Below are positions 18,454 through 26,738 of a stretch of 64,000 nucleotides of DNA, piece after piece (within the stretch, counting starts at the first letter, position 1; the number at the start of each line of letters is the position of its first letter). A model generated the notes under the pieces. The model searched no databases. It was not told the DNA's origin and was given only the letters and a program-made list of their open reading frames with translations. The DNA comes from Tannerellaceae bacterium (lineage in GTDB: Bacteria > Bacteroidota > Bacteroidia > Bacteroidales > Tannerellaceae). A program made the position numbers and the translations under genes. The DNA lies in contig JAIRRS010000101.1 of the NCBI GenBank assembly GCA_031255855.1, positions 124,001-188,000 of the forward strand. The letters are read 5' to 3'.

Positions 18454-19785
18454 ATGCACAACCGGTTAAAAGACACAAATTCCCCAATAAACCATTCGCC
18501 CAACCCCTGGGCGCTCATACCCCTGATAGTATTCCTACTTATCTATCTGCTGGTGTCGATACTCACCGGAGATTTCTACAAAATGCCAGTCACAGTAGCC
18601 TTTGTCATAGCCTCAGTAACAGCAGTCGCTATCTCAAAAGGAGGTAAACTCAACAACCGGATTGAACAATTCTGCCGGGGAGCAGCCAATAGCAATATCA
18701 TGCTCATGGTACTGATATTCATACTGGCCGGCGCTTTTGCTCAAACCGCCAAATCCATGGGAGCCGTCGACGCCACAGTAAATGTAGCCATGTCCATCCT
18801 TCCAGGCAACCTGCTCGCCGTAGGAATATTCATAGCAGCTTGCTTCATCTCCATATCCGTAGGAACATCAGTAGGCACAATCGTAGCCTTAGTACCCGTT
18901 GCCGTCGGCATAGCCGGAAAAGCCGACATTCCCGAAGCCCTGATGCTGGGAGCAGTCGTCAGCGGAGCCATGTTTGGCGACAACCTCTCATTTATCTCAG
19001 ACACAACAATTGTCGCCACACGAACCCAAGGATGTCAAATGACCGACAAATTCAAAGTAAACATCCAAATAGCCCTCCCAATCGCCATCACAACAAGCAT
19101 CATATACACCCTCTTAGGACAAGGCGCCACAAATACCTACACCCCCCAAAGCATCGAATGGATAAAAGTACTACCTTATCTAACCGTATTACTCACAGCC
19201 ATTTTCGGAGTAAACGTAATGCTCGTCTTGCCCATCGGTATCCTCCTGTCAGGCGCCGTCGGACTACTCACCGGAAGTTTCAACATCTGGGGATGGAACA
19301 CAGCCATGGGAGAAGGCATCACAAGCATGGGAGAATTAATCATCGTCACCTTGCTCGCCGGAGGAATGTTAGAAATGATACGCTACAACGGAGGGATAGA
19401 CTGGATAATCCAAAAACTAACCTCCCGCATACATTCGTCAAAAAGAGCAGAAGCAAGCATGGCCGGATTAGTCAGTCTCGCCAACCTATGCACAGCCAAC
19501 AATACAATCGCACTCATCATGGCAGGACCCATTGCCAAAGACATTGCCGCCAGATTCTACGTAGACCCTCGCCGGAGCGCCAGTATCCTCGACATCTTCT
19601 CATGTGTTGTCCAAGGCATTATCCCCTATGGCGCCCAACTACTAATGGCCGCCGGACTAGCCAACGTCTCCCCCATCGCCATCATGCAACACCTCTATTA
19701 CCCATACCTGCTGGGAATAGGCGCCTCACTCGCCATCATCTTCGGATTTCCCCGCAAATACAGTCAAACACATACACACCCTTAA
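18454..19785 (+). CDS. Na+/H+ antiporter, NhaC family
   Basis: Inner-membrane exchanger predicted to move Na+ (or an organic cation) against protons. The 443 residues are hydrophobic throughout with about 11 membrane segments. NhaC-type stretches include SISVGTSVGTIVALVPVAVG, GAVVSGAMFGDNLSFISDTT (near residue 170) and the late segment LANLCTANNTIALIMAGP. The substrate cannot be decided from sequence; some NhaC relatives exchange malate/lactate or other ions. It lies 14 bp after the DUF5686 gene and 12 bp before the GH76 gene. Confidence 0.9.
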   Translation: MHNRLKDTNSPINHSPNPWALIPLIVFLLIYLLVSILTGDFYKMPVTVAFVIASVTAVAISKGGKLNNRIEQFCRGAANSNIMLMVLIFILAGAFAQTAKSMGAVDATVNVAMSILPGNLLAVGIFIAACFISISVGTSVGTIVALVPVAVGIAGKADIPEALMLGAVVSGAMFGDNLSFISDTTIVATRTQGCQMTDKFKVNIQIALPIAITTSIIYTLLGQGATNTYTPQSIEWIKVLPYLTVLLTAIFGVNVMLVLPIGILLSGAVGLLTGSFNIWGWNTAMGEGITSMGELIIVTLLAGGMLEMIRYNGGIDWIIQKLTSRIHSSKRAEASMAGLVSLANLCTANNTIALIMAGPIAKDIAARFYVDPRRSASILDIFSCVVQGIIPYGAQLLMAAGLANVSPIAIMQHLYYPYLLGIGASLAIIFGFPRKYSQTHTHP

Positions 19786-19797
19786 ATACACACACCC

Positions 19798-20886
19798 ATG
19801 AAACACTTTATGATTCTCCCCCTCCTCACCCTATGCCTCACCACGTGCAACAAAACCTCTCCATATAAAGAATATATGGAAAACAGTATGCAAACATCCA
19901 TCCGATGGCGCGACAACACAACAGGAATATGGGAAACCGCCGGTTGGTGGAACTCAGCGAATCTACTAACCACCGTAATCCGCTACTCCGAAGTAAAAAA
20001 AAGCGACGACCTATACCCCCTGATCGACGACATCTACACAAAAGCAAAACACTACCAAACAGGAATCGACTCCACAGGAACACCCACATATTGCAACAAC
20101 TTCATCAACGATTACTACGACGACGAAGCCTGGTGGGCACTCGCCTGGATAGAAGCACACAAAATCACCAAACAAAAAAAATACCTAGACATGGCCAAAA
20201 CAATCTTTGATGATTTAACAACCGGCTGGGACGAAACATGCAATGGAGGCATCTATTGGAAAAAAAATCCCCTCCATTACAAAAACTCCATCGCCAACAA
20301 CCTATTCTCATTAACAGCCATACGACTCTACAAAGCAACAAAAGAAAATAAATACGCAGAATGGTTCGAAAAAAATGTAAACTGGTACCTACAAACCGGC
20401 ATGATAAACACAACCACATATCAGGTAGAAGACGGAACAAACGAAAACTGTGAACCCAACCGCAACCAACACTACACCTACAACCAGGGAGTGGCTATCG
20501 CCGTACTAACAGAAGCCTATCTCCACAACAACGAAAAACAATACCTGGAACTCGCCGGGAAAATCGCCCAATCCACAATAACCAGCCAACTGGTCACACA
20601 AGAAGGAATCCTTCGCGAAATGCGCCCCGAAATAGATAAAAGCAACGACGGAGTACAGTTCAAAGGCATCTTTATCCGCCACATAAGCCTCCTCTACCAC
20701 ATCACAAAAGACCCCGTTTATAAAAATTTTATAATCAAAAACGCCGAATCGATCACCACAACCAACTACGATAAAACATCCAAAAGCTTCAGTTACCACT
20801 GGCACGGGCCATACATCGAACCAAATGCCGCCGCCAACTCATCCGCGCTCGAATGTATAATAGAAGCATACGACCTAACAAAATAA
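19798..20886 (+). CDS. Glycoside hydrolase family 76 lipoprotein (alpha-1,6-mannanase type)
   Basis: Predicted surface or periplasmic enzyme cutting alpha-1,6-mannan backbones such as those of fungal or mycobacterial mannans. A lipobox (LTLCLTTC, Cys near residue 17) follows a short hydrophobic signal. The GH76 (alpha/alpha)6 features are visible: WWNSANLLTTVIRY, the catalytic Asp pair in YYDDEAWWALAWIEAH near residue 100, GGIYWKKNP, NNLFSLTAIRLY, NQGVAIAVLTEAY and FKGIFIRH. 362 residues is a normal single-domain length. No SusC/SusD pair is nearby. Substrate is inferred from the family only. The 3' end faces a bidirectional terminator. Confidence 0.9.
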   Translation: MKHFMILPLLTLCLTTCNKTSPYKEYMENSMQTSIRWRDNTTGIWETAGWWNSANLLTTVIRYSEVKKSDDLYPLIDDIYTKAKHYQTGIDSTGTPTYCNNFINDYYDDEAWWALAWIEAHKITKQKKYLDMAKTIFDDLTTGWDETCNGGIYWKKNPLHYKNSIANNLFSLTAIRLYKATKENKYAEWFEKNVNWYLQTGMINTTTYQVEDGTNENCEPNRNQHYTYNQGVAIAVLTEAYLHNNEKQYLELAGKIAQSTITSQLVTQEGILREMRPEIDKSNDGVQFKGIFIRHISLLYHITKDPVYKNFIIKNAESITTTNYDKTSKSFSYHWHGPYIEPNAAANSSALECIIEAYDLTK

Positions 20887-20900
20887 ACCCACAAATACCT

Positions 20901-20934
20901 ACAAAAGAAGGATGCCCAAAAGCATCCTTCCTCA
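20901..20934. terminator. Bidirectional terminator between convergent genes
   Basis: Perfect 9-bp stem GAAGGATGC / GCATCCTTC (20907-20915 and 20922-20930), 6-base loop, A-rich on the left and T/C-rich on the right, so it can serve the GH76 gene (+) and the lipoprotein gene (-). Confidence 0.85.
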
Positions 20935-20963
20935 TCAATACCTGATTTGTCTTACAGGAAAAA

Positions 20964-21365
20964 TTAATTACCCAAAGCCTTAGTTGCCGCGTTCGCCAAC
21001 CTCTCACCCAAAGCAGCAAACCTCTCCGCCTGGGCAGGAGTCAAATCCTGCATCTCCTTCTGAAGTTGTCCAGAAATCTCAGTTATCTCCTGAGCTAATT
21101 TAGCATACTCTTCCATAGCCTCAGTACTTTCACCGGTCAATTTGCCTTCTTCGTACATCTCAACCACCCTATTAACTATAGCCTCATACCTAGCCAACAC
21201 TTCATTATCTTCAGCAGGAACAGCCACCTCAGCCTCAGGAACCACTGCCTCAGCCTCAACAGCCGACGCATCTTCCGACGCAGGTTTATCACTTCCTTTC
21301 CCACCACAAGCCACAAAAGACAGGCTCAACACAAAAACGGCAAACATCAAATAGACTTTCTTCAT
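20964..21365 (-). CDS. Small lipoprotein, acidic and helical
   Basis: Function not recognised. The 133-residue product has a lipoprotein signal (MKKVYLMFAVFVLSLSFVAC, Cys20), then a Gly/Lys/Ser stretch, an acidic Ala/Glu/Val/Pro tract (about 28-58) and a predicted helical region (ARYEAIVNRVVEMYEEGKL ... AQAERFAALGERLANAATKA). Such Ala/Glu-rich helical lipoproteins are frequent in Bacteroidales and often abundant. A -7 box TACATTTG lies at 21398-21405 on the minus strand, 33 bases before the ATG. It is transcribed convergently with the GH76 gene. Confidence 0.75.
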   Translation of the reverse strand: MKKVYLMFAVFVLSLSFVACGGKGSDKPASEDASAVEAEAVVPEAEVAVPAEDNEVLARYEAIVNRVVEMYEEGKLTGESTEAMEEYAKLAQEITEISGQLQKEMQDLTPAQAERFAALGERLANAATKALGN

Positions 21366-21397
21366 TTCTTTTTGCTTTAAATTAATAAATCGAGGCG

Positions 21398-21405
21398 CAA
21401 ATGTA
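21398..21405 (-). promoter_or_regulatory. -7 box of the small lipoprotein gene
   Basis: Minus strand TACATTTG matches TAnnTTTG, 33 bases before the start at 21365. Confidence 0.5.
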
Positions 21406-21659
21406 TATCAAAAGAAACTACGTGATACATTTCTTTTCAAAAAAAATTATAAAACCCATGATAAAACTAAAGAAAAGTCACCCATATACAAGCAAACACC
21501 CTCCCAAAAACACAAAGCCCCCACTTTCGACCTATCTCCGATATACCTCCGACGTACAACAACAAAAACAAAGTAAAAACAAACCAAGAATACTATAAAT
21601 ATAATAATAACTTTTTGAAAAAATCAAAACAACACCCCAATAAATAAACATAAATCCCT
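21406..21659. other. A/C-rich intergenic stretch, no gene seen
   Basis: Between the divergent lipoprotein and AAA-ATPase promoters. The plus strand is strongly A/C-rich (runs such as CCCACTTTCGACC and AACAACAAAAACA). A 65-codon open frame at 21401-21598 exists but its composition is low complexity and I do not believe it. No hairpin with a T tract was found. Confidence 0.5.
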
Positions 21660-21667
21660 TATCTTTG
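21660..21667 (+). promoter_or_regulatory. -7 box of the AAA/DUF4435 gene, decides its start
   Basis: TATCTTTG. It overlaps a possible TTG start at 21665, so the first usable start is ATG 21701, 33 bases downstream. Confidence 0.6.
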
Positions 21668-21700
21668 GAGAGACAATTTATAAGCCATCTCAATCACAAT

Positions 21701-23260
21701 ATGGAATTAATTCTCCCCGGAAAACTAAACACCAACTCCCCGGTTACATTAGACACTAGGATACTAGTTGTCATTGGCGCCAACGGAGCAGGTAAAAGTT
21801 CATTCGGAAAAGACCTGACAGAGCGCTATGCCAAACAAGCCGAATACATATCCGGCATGCACTCACTCTTCCCCACCCCACAAAACGAAACATCAACCGA
21901 AATAAAAGAACCAAACCATTTGCACGAAACAATAATCAGGCAACTCCTTTCGCCACGCCACCTGCCGGCATACGAAAAACTAATCCACAAACTGCAAAAA
22001 GAAGAATTTGACATAGCCGTCAACTACAAAGAAACATGTAAAACTAACCCATCACTACCACCCCCCGCCACAAAAATAGACCAAATACAAACCATCTGGG
22101 AAAAAATGTTCCCGCAAAACCGCCTGATACGCAAATCAGGCTTCATTGAAATCACCTCCGCAAGCCGCAACGGAGAAATATACACACCCGAACGGATGAG
22201 CGACGGCGAAAAAATCGTCTTCTACCTCATCGGAGCCGTACTATCCGCACAGCCAAACGCACTGCTCATCATCGAAGAACCGGAAATACTACTACACGAC
22301 TCCATCAAAAACACCCTTTGGGACGAAATAGAAGCCATGCGCCCAGATTGCACATTCGTCTATCTTACACACGACATCCACTTCGCCACCTCGCGAGAAG
22401 ATGGAAGATGCCTCTGGATCCGCTCATATGACGCCGGCAACCACATCTGGGACTACGTATTAATAGAAGACAACGACAATTTCCCCGAAGAACTATACAT
22501 CGAACTACTCGGTAGCCGCAAACCCATCCTCTTCATCGAAGGAACAAACACAAGCAGCATCGACTACCGACTCTACCCACTCATCTTCCCCGATTATCTG
22601 GTAAAACCAATGGGAGGATGCCAGAAAGTAATAGAAACAACCAAAGCATTCCGGCAGTTAAACGACTTCCACCTCCTCGACTCGATGGGAATCATCGACC
22701 GCGACAGACGGACACAAGGCGAAATTGCCCACCTCCACGAACAACGCATCTTTGTCCCCGACGTAGCCGAAGTAGAAAACCTACTCCTACTCAAACCTAT
22801 AATAAAAGTCGTAGCCCACCGTCTGATGAAAGATCCCGCTCAAGTATTCGATCTAGTAAAAGAAAATGTCATCAAACTATTCGAAAAAGAACTGGAAACA
22901 CAAGTAATCCTCCATGCACGACACCGCGTAAGAAAGAAACTAGAAACAGCAGTAGACCGGAAAATTACAACAATAGAAGAACTCGCAGAACATGTCGACG
23001 GAATCAGGGAAACCATCCATGTACACGATATTTACAACGGCATAAAAGAAAAATTCATACAATATGCCGAAACAAAGAATTACGAAAAAATTCTACTGGT
23101 CTACAATCAAAAAGGAATGCTGCCACAAAGCCAACTATGCAAAATCTGCGGCATCAGTAATAAAGAAAGCTATCTGAACCTGGTTCTGTCCATCTTAAAA
23201 GAAAACGGGCCAGACGCCGGAATTATCCGCGACACAATTAAAGAATCATTAGGTATGTAA
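21701..23260 (+). CDS. AAA/ABC-type ATPase with DUF4435 (Toprim-like) domain
   Basis: Resembles OLD-family nucleases: an SMC/ABC-type ATPase joined to a metal-dependent Toprim-like domain; relatives often act in phage defence, which is inference here. From ATG 21701 it has 519 residues. ATPase motifs: Walker A GANGAGKSS near residue 28, signature MSDGEKIVFYLIG near residue 166, Walker B ALLIIEEPEILLHD near residue 188 and the switch His in YLTHDIHFA near residue 220. The DUF4435 part starts at about 278 with PILFIEGTN (Glu), then MGIIDRDRR near residue 330 (DxD) and VPDVAEVENLLL near 355. The C-terminus is helical. It stands alone with its own promoter; the GT39 gene follows after 15 bp. Composition follows the regional A/C bias, so there is no sign of recent transfer. 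Confidence 0.82.
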   Translation: MELILPGKLNTNSPVTLDTRILVVIGANGAGKSSFGKDLTERYAKQAEYISGMHSLFPTPQNETSTEIKEPNHLHETIIRQLLSPRHLPAYEKLIHKLQKEEFDIAVNYKETCKTNPSLPPPATKIDQIQTIWEKMFPQNRLIRKSGFIEITSASRNGEIYTPERMSDGEKIVFYLIGAVLSAQPNALLIIEEPEILLHDSIKNTLWDEIEAMRPDCTFVYLTHDIHFATSREDGRCLWIRSYDAGNHIWDYVLIEDNDNFPEELYIELLGSRKPILFIEGTNTSSIDYRLYPLIFPDYLVKPMGGCQKVIETTKAFRQLNDFHLLDSMGIIDRDRRTQGEIAHLHEQRIFVPDVAEVENLLLLKPIIKVVAHRLMKDPAQVFDLVKENVIKLFEKELETQVILHARHRVRKKLETAVDRKITTIEELAEHVDGIRETIHVHDIYNGIKEKFIQYAETKNYEKILLVYNQKGMLPQSQLCKICGISNKESYLNLVLSILKENGPDAGIIRDTIKESLGM

Positions 23261-23275
23261 CTTATAAAAATACAA

Positions 23276-25036
23276 ATGCGCACCCCATCATTACAATACT
23301 TATATTTACAAAAGCCGGTAACGATGATCGTCATCATCTGCACCCTCTCCGTACTGCCTTGGATTGGCATAGGTGATTTCTCAACCAAAGGAGAACCACG
23401 CGAAGCCGCCGTAGCCATATCTATGCTCGAATCAGGCAACTGGATTTTACCCAAAGTATACACCGACGAATTTGCCTACAAACCTCCCATGGCACACTGG
23501 CTAATGGCTCTATTTTCATTACCACAGGGATATGTATCCGAGTTTACGGCCCGCCTCCCGTCCGCTCTGGCATTCATTCTATTGATGGGATTCACCCTGT
23601 TCTTCTTTGGCGAACGGATCAAATTCCAGGAAGCATTTATTGCTACCCTGCTACTGCTTACCTGCTTCGAAATACACCGTGCGGGAATGACAACCCGTGT
23701 AGACATGCTGCTCACTATGTTTACGGTATTAGGACTCTACACGCTATACCGGTGGGAAAACCGGCTACACCTAAAAGGATTGCCCGTCATTATCCCCTTC
23801 CTGTTAGGCTGTGCGGTTCTGACAAAAGGACCGGTAGGCATTATTCTTCCCCTGTTTGTTTTCGGTGTATATTTACTGGTACTAAGAAAGCATCCGTTAA
23901 GAACCATCTTTAAAGCGCTCCTTTACATAGGAGTATCATCATGCTTCCTTCCCCTCATATGGTATGTAGCCGCCTGGAAGCAGGGAGGCGACGATTTCCT
24001 CAACGTAGTCCTGGCCGAAAACTTCGGACGCTTTTTCCACCTGAACAATCTAGACATCCAGTATGATTTAGGCCATGAAAATGGGTCGTGGTATAATTTC
24101 GCGACAATTGCCGCCGGTTTCATTCCCTGGACAATCTTCTTTCTCATCTCCCTATTCGGACTAAAACTAAAATTCCCAAAGAAATCATTCAAGCAAATAC
24201 TAAAAGACACATGGGCAAACATCCGTTCGATGGAAAAAATAAAGCTCTTTAGCCTGGTAGCCTTGGTCTGTATCATCTTTTTCTATTCCATACCCACTAG
24301 CAAGCGGAGTGTATACCTAATGCCCGCCTACCCCTTCATCGCTGTATTCCTGGCACAATATACCATCTATATTACAGAATACCGGACATTGGCAACACGT
24401 ATATTCGCCGGTTTTCTGGCCGGCATTACGAGTATTGTACTGCTTGTGGCTACCCTGATAACAGGAGGAATAAACCCGGTTGCCATCGTGAGCCAATATA
24501 CCAAACGCGCCTCCACATTAGAGACAGTCGGGATGGTAGCCGATTCATTCTGTTCCCCTTACTGGTTGACGATTGTCATTCTGCTGATCGTATTAATTGC
24601 GTTAATTTCCGTATTCTGTCAAATGTCGAAAAAGATAAATATCAAAATGCTTTATGCTACCATTTTCCTGGTGTTTTCTATCAATCTGGTAGTCGACGGC
24701 GTCATCATGCGGGGAATACGGAAAGGTAGTTCATCTCGTCCCTTTGCAGAACAAATCCTCAAAGATTATCCATTAAACAAAAACAATACCTACGTGATGA
24801 ATAATCTGAAAGAATACCGCAATTTATACGGGTTGAACTTCTATATGGGCAACATGTTCCACAATTTTGAAAAAGAGATGCCCGAATCCGGTTATTTCTT
24901 AGCAGGAGAAAAGGAAATGGAAAAAGTATTAAGCAACTACGGAAAGAATTATACATTCAATATGCTGACCTCCACCGGATACCGGATAAGTGAACTAAAG
25001 CAAGCAATCGGGCTTTATCAATTCAGCAGGAAATAA
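23276..25036 (+). CDS. GT39-family (ArnT-like) membrane glycosyltransferase
   Basis: Predicted to use a polyprenyl-phosphate-linked sugar to modify lipid A or a cell-surface acceptor. The 586 residues contain about 12 membrane segments. The first periplasmic loop has DFSTKGEPREAAVA, matching the conserved acidic loop of ArnT/PMT enzymes, followed by YKPPMAHWL and ARLPSALAFI; RAGMTTRVDMLLTMF and GPVGIILPLFVF follow as in other family members. Donor and acceptor cannot be read. The C-terminal 100 residues are soluble and lie outside the membrane. It starts 15 bp after the AAA/DUF4435 gene, but a functional link to it is doubtful. Confidence 0.88.
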   Translation: MRTPSLQYLYLQKPVTMIVIICTLSVLPWIGIGDFSTKGEPREAAVAISMLESGNWILPKVYTDEFAYKPPMAHWLMALFSLPQGYVSEFTARLPSALAFILLMGFTLFFFGERIKFQEAFIATLLLLTCFEIHRAGMTTRVDMLLTMFTVLGLYTLYRWENRLHLKGLPVIIPFLLGCAVLTKGPVGIILPLFVFGVYLLVLRKHPLRTIFKALLYIGVSSCFLPLIWYVAAWKQGGDDFLNVVLAENFGRFFHLNNLDIQYDLGHENGSWYNFATIAAGFIPWTIFFLISLFGLKLKFPKKSFKQILKDTWANIRSMEKIKLFSLVALVCIIFFYSIPTSKRSVYLMPAYPFIAVFLAQYTIYITEYRTLATRIFAGFLAGITSIVLLVATLITGGINPVAIVSQYTKRASTLETVGMVADSFCSPYWLTIVILLIVLIALISVFCQMSKKINIKMLYATIFLVFSINLVVDGVIMRGIRKGSSSRPFAEQILKDYPLNKNNTYVMNNLKEYRNLYGLNFYMGNMFHNFEKEMPESGYFLAGEKEMEKVLSNYGKNYTFNMLTSTGYRISELKQAIGLYQFSRK

Positions 25037-25427
25037 ATCCCCTCATATATCCATGCAGACTAATAGAAACTGCCCTCACTTCTTTTGACAGAAAGTGAAG
25101 GCAGAAGGGTGTGCAATCAATTTAATATAGACTGTAAACGTAAACTTCTCTTCAGGTTGGTTTTTATTTTTAAAAAGTAAATTTTTCAAGTCAGGCCCCG
25201 GACAAACGCCCTATGGAGGCATTTGTCTATATAACATGTGAAACACAGATTTGCTCATCACTTTCATTTTAATTAATAACAAGGATAGATTTTTTAAGTT
25301 TTTAGCGTCATTTTGAACGATTCCATCCAACATTTACAACTCAGATGCTGTTATTATATATAGAATCTTCAACTTCGTGATTATTCTATACAATAATTAG
25401 ATTGCGCAAGCATATCTCCATTATTAC
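25037..25427. other. Gene-free stretch with three inverted repeats
   Basis: Hairpin 1 at 25071-25103 (TGCC and TCACTT arms with one mismatch, loop about 11) may be the terminator of the GT39 gene, though no long T tract follows. Hairpin 2: GACAAACGCC at 25201-25210 against GGCATTTGTC at 25218-25227 (9 of 10 pair). Hairpin 3: TATAGAAT near 25360 against ATTCTATA near 25383. No gene or known RNA recognised. Confidence 0.5.
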
Positions 25428-25435
25428 TATTTTTG
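25428..25435 (+). promoter_or_regulatory. -7 box of the small MscS gene
   Basis: TATTTTTG, 21 bases before ATG 25457. The box overlaps an upstream in-frame alternative start at 25433, which argues for 25457. Confidence 0.5.
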
Positions 25436-25456
25436 CAACAAATTATTTACGCTAAG

Positions 25457-25969
25457 ATGAACATATACTTACCTCAGATTATTGCGACTACAATTACGAT
25501 CATTTTATTACCTGTTTCAAGACGCATAGCAAAGAAGCTGGTTGTGAAGTACGGGCAATTAATACATAAATCCGAATTACGTATCATACAAATGAAACGG
25601 ATAATCTACATCCTGTTGAATGTGACATTCGTATTTATATTAGCTATTATATGGGGAATCAATCCCCACAACCTGTTGTTGGGATTATCTTCCATTTTTG
25701 CAGTAATAGGGGTAGCCATGTTTGCCCAATGGTCTGTCTTGAGCAATATCACAGCAGGGATTATCATGTTCTTTACTGCTCCTTTTGGCATTGGCGACCG
25801 TATTCATATTATTGATAAAGATTTACCTATAAAGGCTATCATAGAAAACATACAAACATTCTATACCCATATCCGTACAGACAATAATGAACTAATCGTA
25901 ATCCCAAACAATCTCTTTCTTCAAAAGATTGTCTCGGTAATTAAAGACGAAGATATGGCGGATGAATAA
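25457..25969 (+). CDS. Small mechanosensitive channel (MscS family)
   Basis: Predicted pressure-relief channel in the inner membrane. From ATG 25457 the protein has 170 residues, well short of E. coli MscS (286). Membrane segments lie near residues 8-25, 48-66 and 72-92. The MscS pore/beta-domain signature follows: MFAQWSVLSNITAGIIMFFTAPFGIGDRIHI, then the beta domain (IIENIQTFYTHIRTDNNELIVIPNN). The C-terminal alpha/beta vestibule is missing. The gene ends cleanly and I recall similar short forms in Bacteroidales, so it is probably intact rather than truncated. It converges with rlmB. Confidence 0.85.
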   Translation: MNIYLPQIIATTITIILLPVSRRIAKKLVVKYGQLIHKSELRIIQMKRIIYILLNVTFVFILAIIWGINPHNLLLGLSSIFAVIGVAMFAQWSVLSNITAGIIMFFTAPFGIGDRIHIIDKDLPIKAIIENIQTFYTHIRTDNNELIVIPNNLFLQKIVSVIKDEDMADE

Positions 25970-25984
25970 ACGAAGCCTTACCGC

Positions 25985-26728
25985 TTAGCCTTCTATTATA
26001 CGCTGGCGGATTACCTCATATATCATAATAGATGAAGCTACAGATACATTCAAAGAACCAATTGTTCCAAACTGAGGTATCTTAACAATATTATCACAGA
26101 TACGTAAATTATCCGGCGACACACCCGTATCTTCCGCCCCCATTATAATAGCAACAGGAACATCGTATGGTATGGCCGTATAATTATCCACAGCCTTTTC
26201 GGTAGCAGCAACTACTTTTATCCCACTTTCCTTGAGGAAACGGATAGACTGGTTGATATTCTTCTCTTTACAGACAGGTAAAACATGCAATGCCCCGGCA
26301 GAAGTTTTAATAGCATCGGCATTCACCGTTACACTTCCTTTGGCCGGTATTACAATGGCATCTACCCCGGCGCATTCGCATGTGCGGGCAATCGCCCCAA
26401 AGTTGCGTACATCCGTAATCCCATCCAACAGAACAATAAACGGAGACTTTCCTTGTTCATAAACAAATGGAACAATATCTTCCAGTCGGTGATATGTTAT
26501 GGCCGGTACAAAAGCAATCACGCCTTGGTGATTCTTTCGGGTAAGACGATCCAAACGTTCGGCAGGAACACGTTGTACAGGAATATCCCGTCCCCTTAAA
26601 ACCTGGAATAATTCTTTAGATAGGTCACTTTGCAGCTCTCGTTTAACAAGTATCTTATCAATTTCTTTATCTGACTGTATAGCTTCAATTACGGCACGAG
26701 TACCGAAAATCATTTCGTTTTCCTTCAT
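25985..26728 (-). CDS. rlmB: 23S rRNA (guanosine-2'-O-) methyltransferase, TrmH/RlmB family
   Basis: SPOUT methyltransferase for ribose 2'-O-methylation of 23S rRNA (G2251 in E. coli) using S-adenosylmethionine. The N-terminal substrate-binding domain (IFGTRAVIEAIQ ... HQGVIAFV) is followed by the SpoU core: DGITDVRNFGAIARTCECAG, IIMGAEDTGVS and IPQFGTIGSLNVSVASSI, which form the knot. I start at ATG 26728 (MKENEMIFG) because it lies just after the recN stop at 26739 and matches family length (247 residues); an upstream frame extension would overlap recN. Distinguishing RlmB from other TrmH members by eye is not certain. Confidence 0.9.
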   Translation of the reverse strand: MKENEMIFGTRAVIEAIQSDKEIDKILVKRELQSDLSKELFQVLRGRDIPVQRVPAERLDRLTRKNHQGVIAFVPAITYHRLEDIVPFVYEQGKSPFIVLLDGITDVRNFGAIARTCECAGVDAIVIPAKGSVTVNADAIKTSAGALHVLPVCKEKNINQSIRFLKESGIKVVAATEKAVDNYTAIPYDVPVAIIMGAEDTGVSPDNLRICDNIVKIPQFGTIGSLNVSVASSIMIYEVIRQRIIEG

Positions 26729-26738
26729 ATAATTGCTA

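Noticed and set aside
21401..21598. Open frame of 65 codons in the lipoprotein/AAA gap
   Set aside because: Low-complexity A/C-rich sequence, no conserved features, and it runs through the promoter region of both neighbours.
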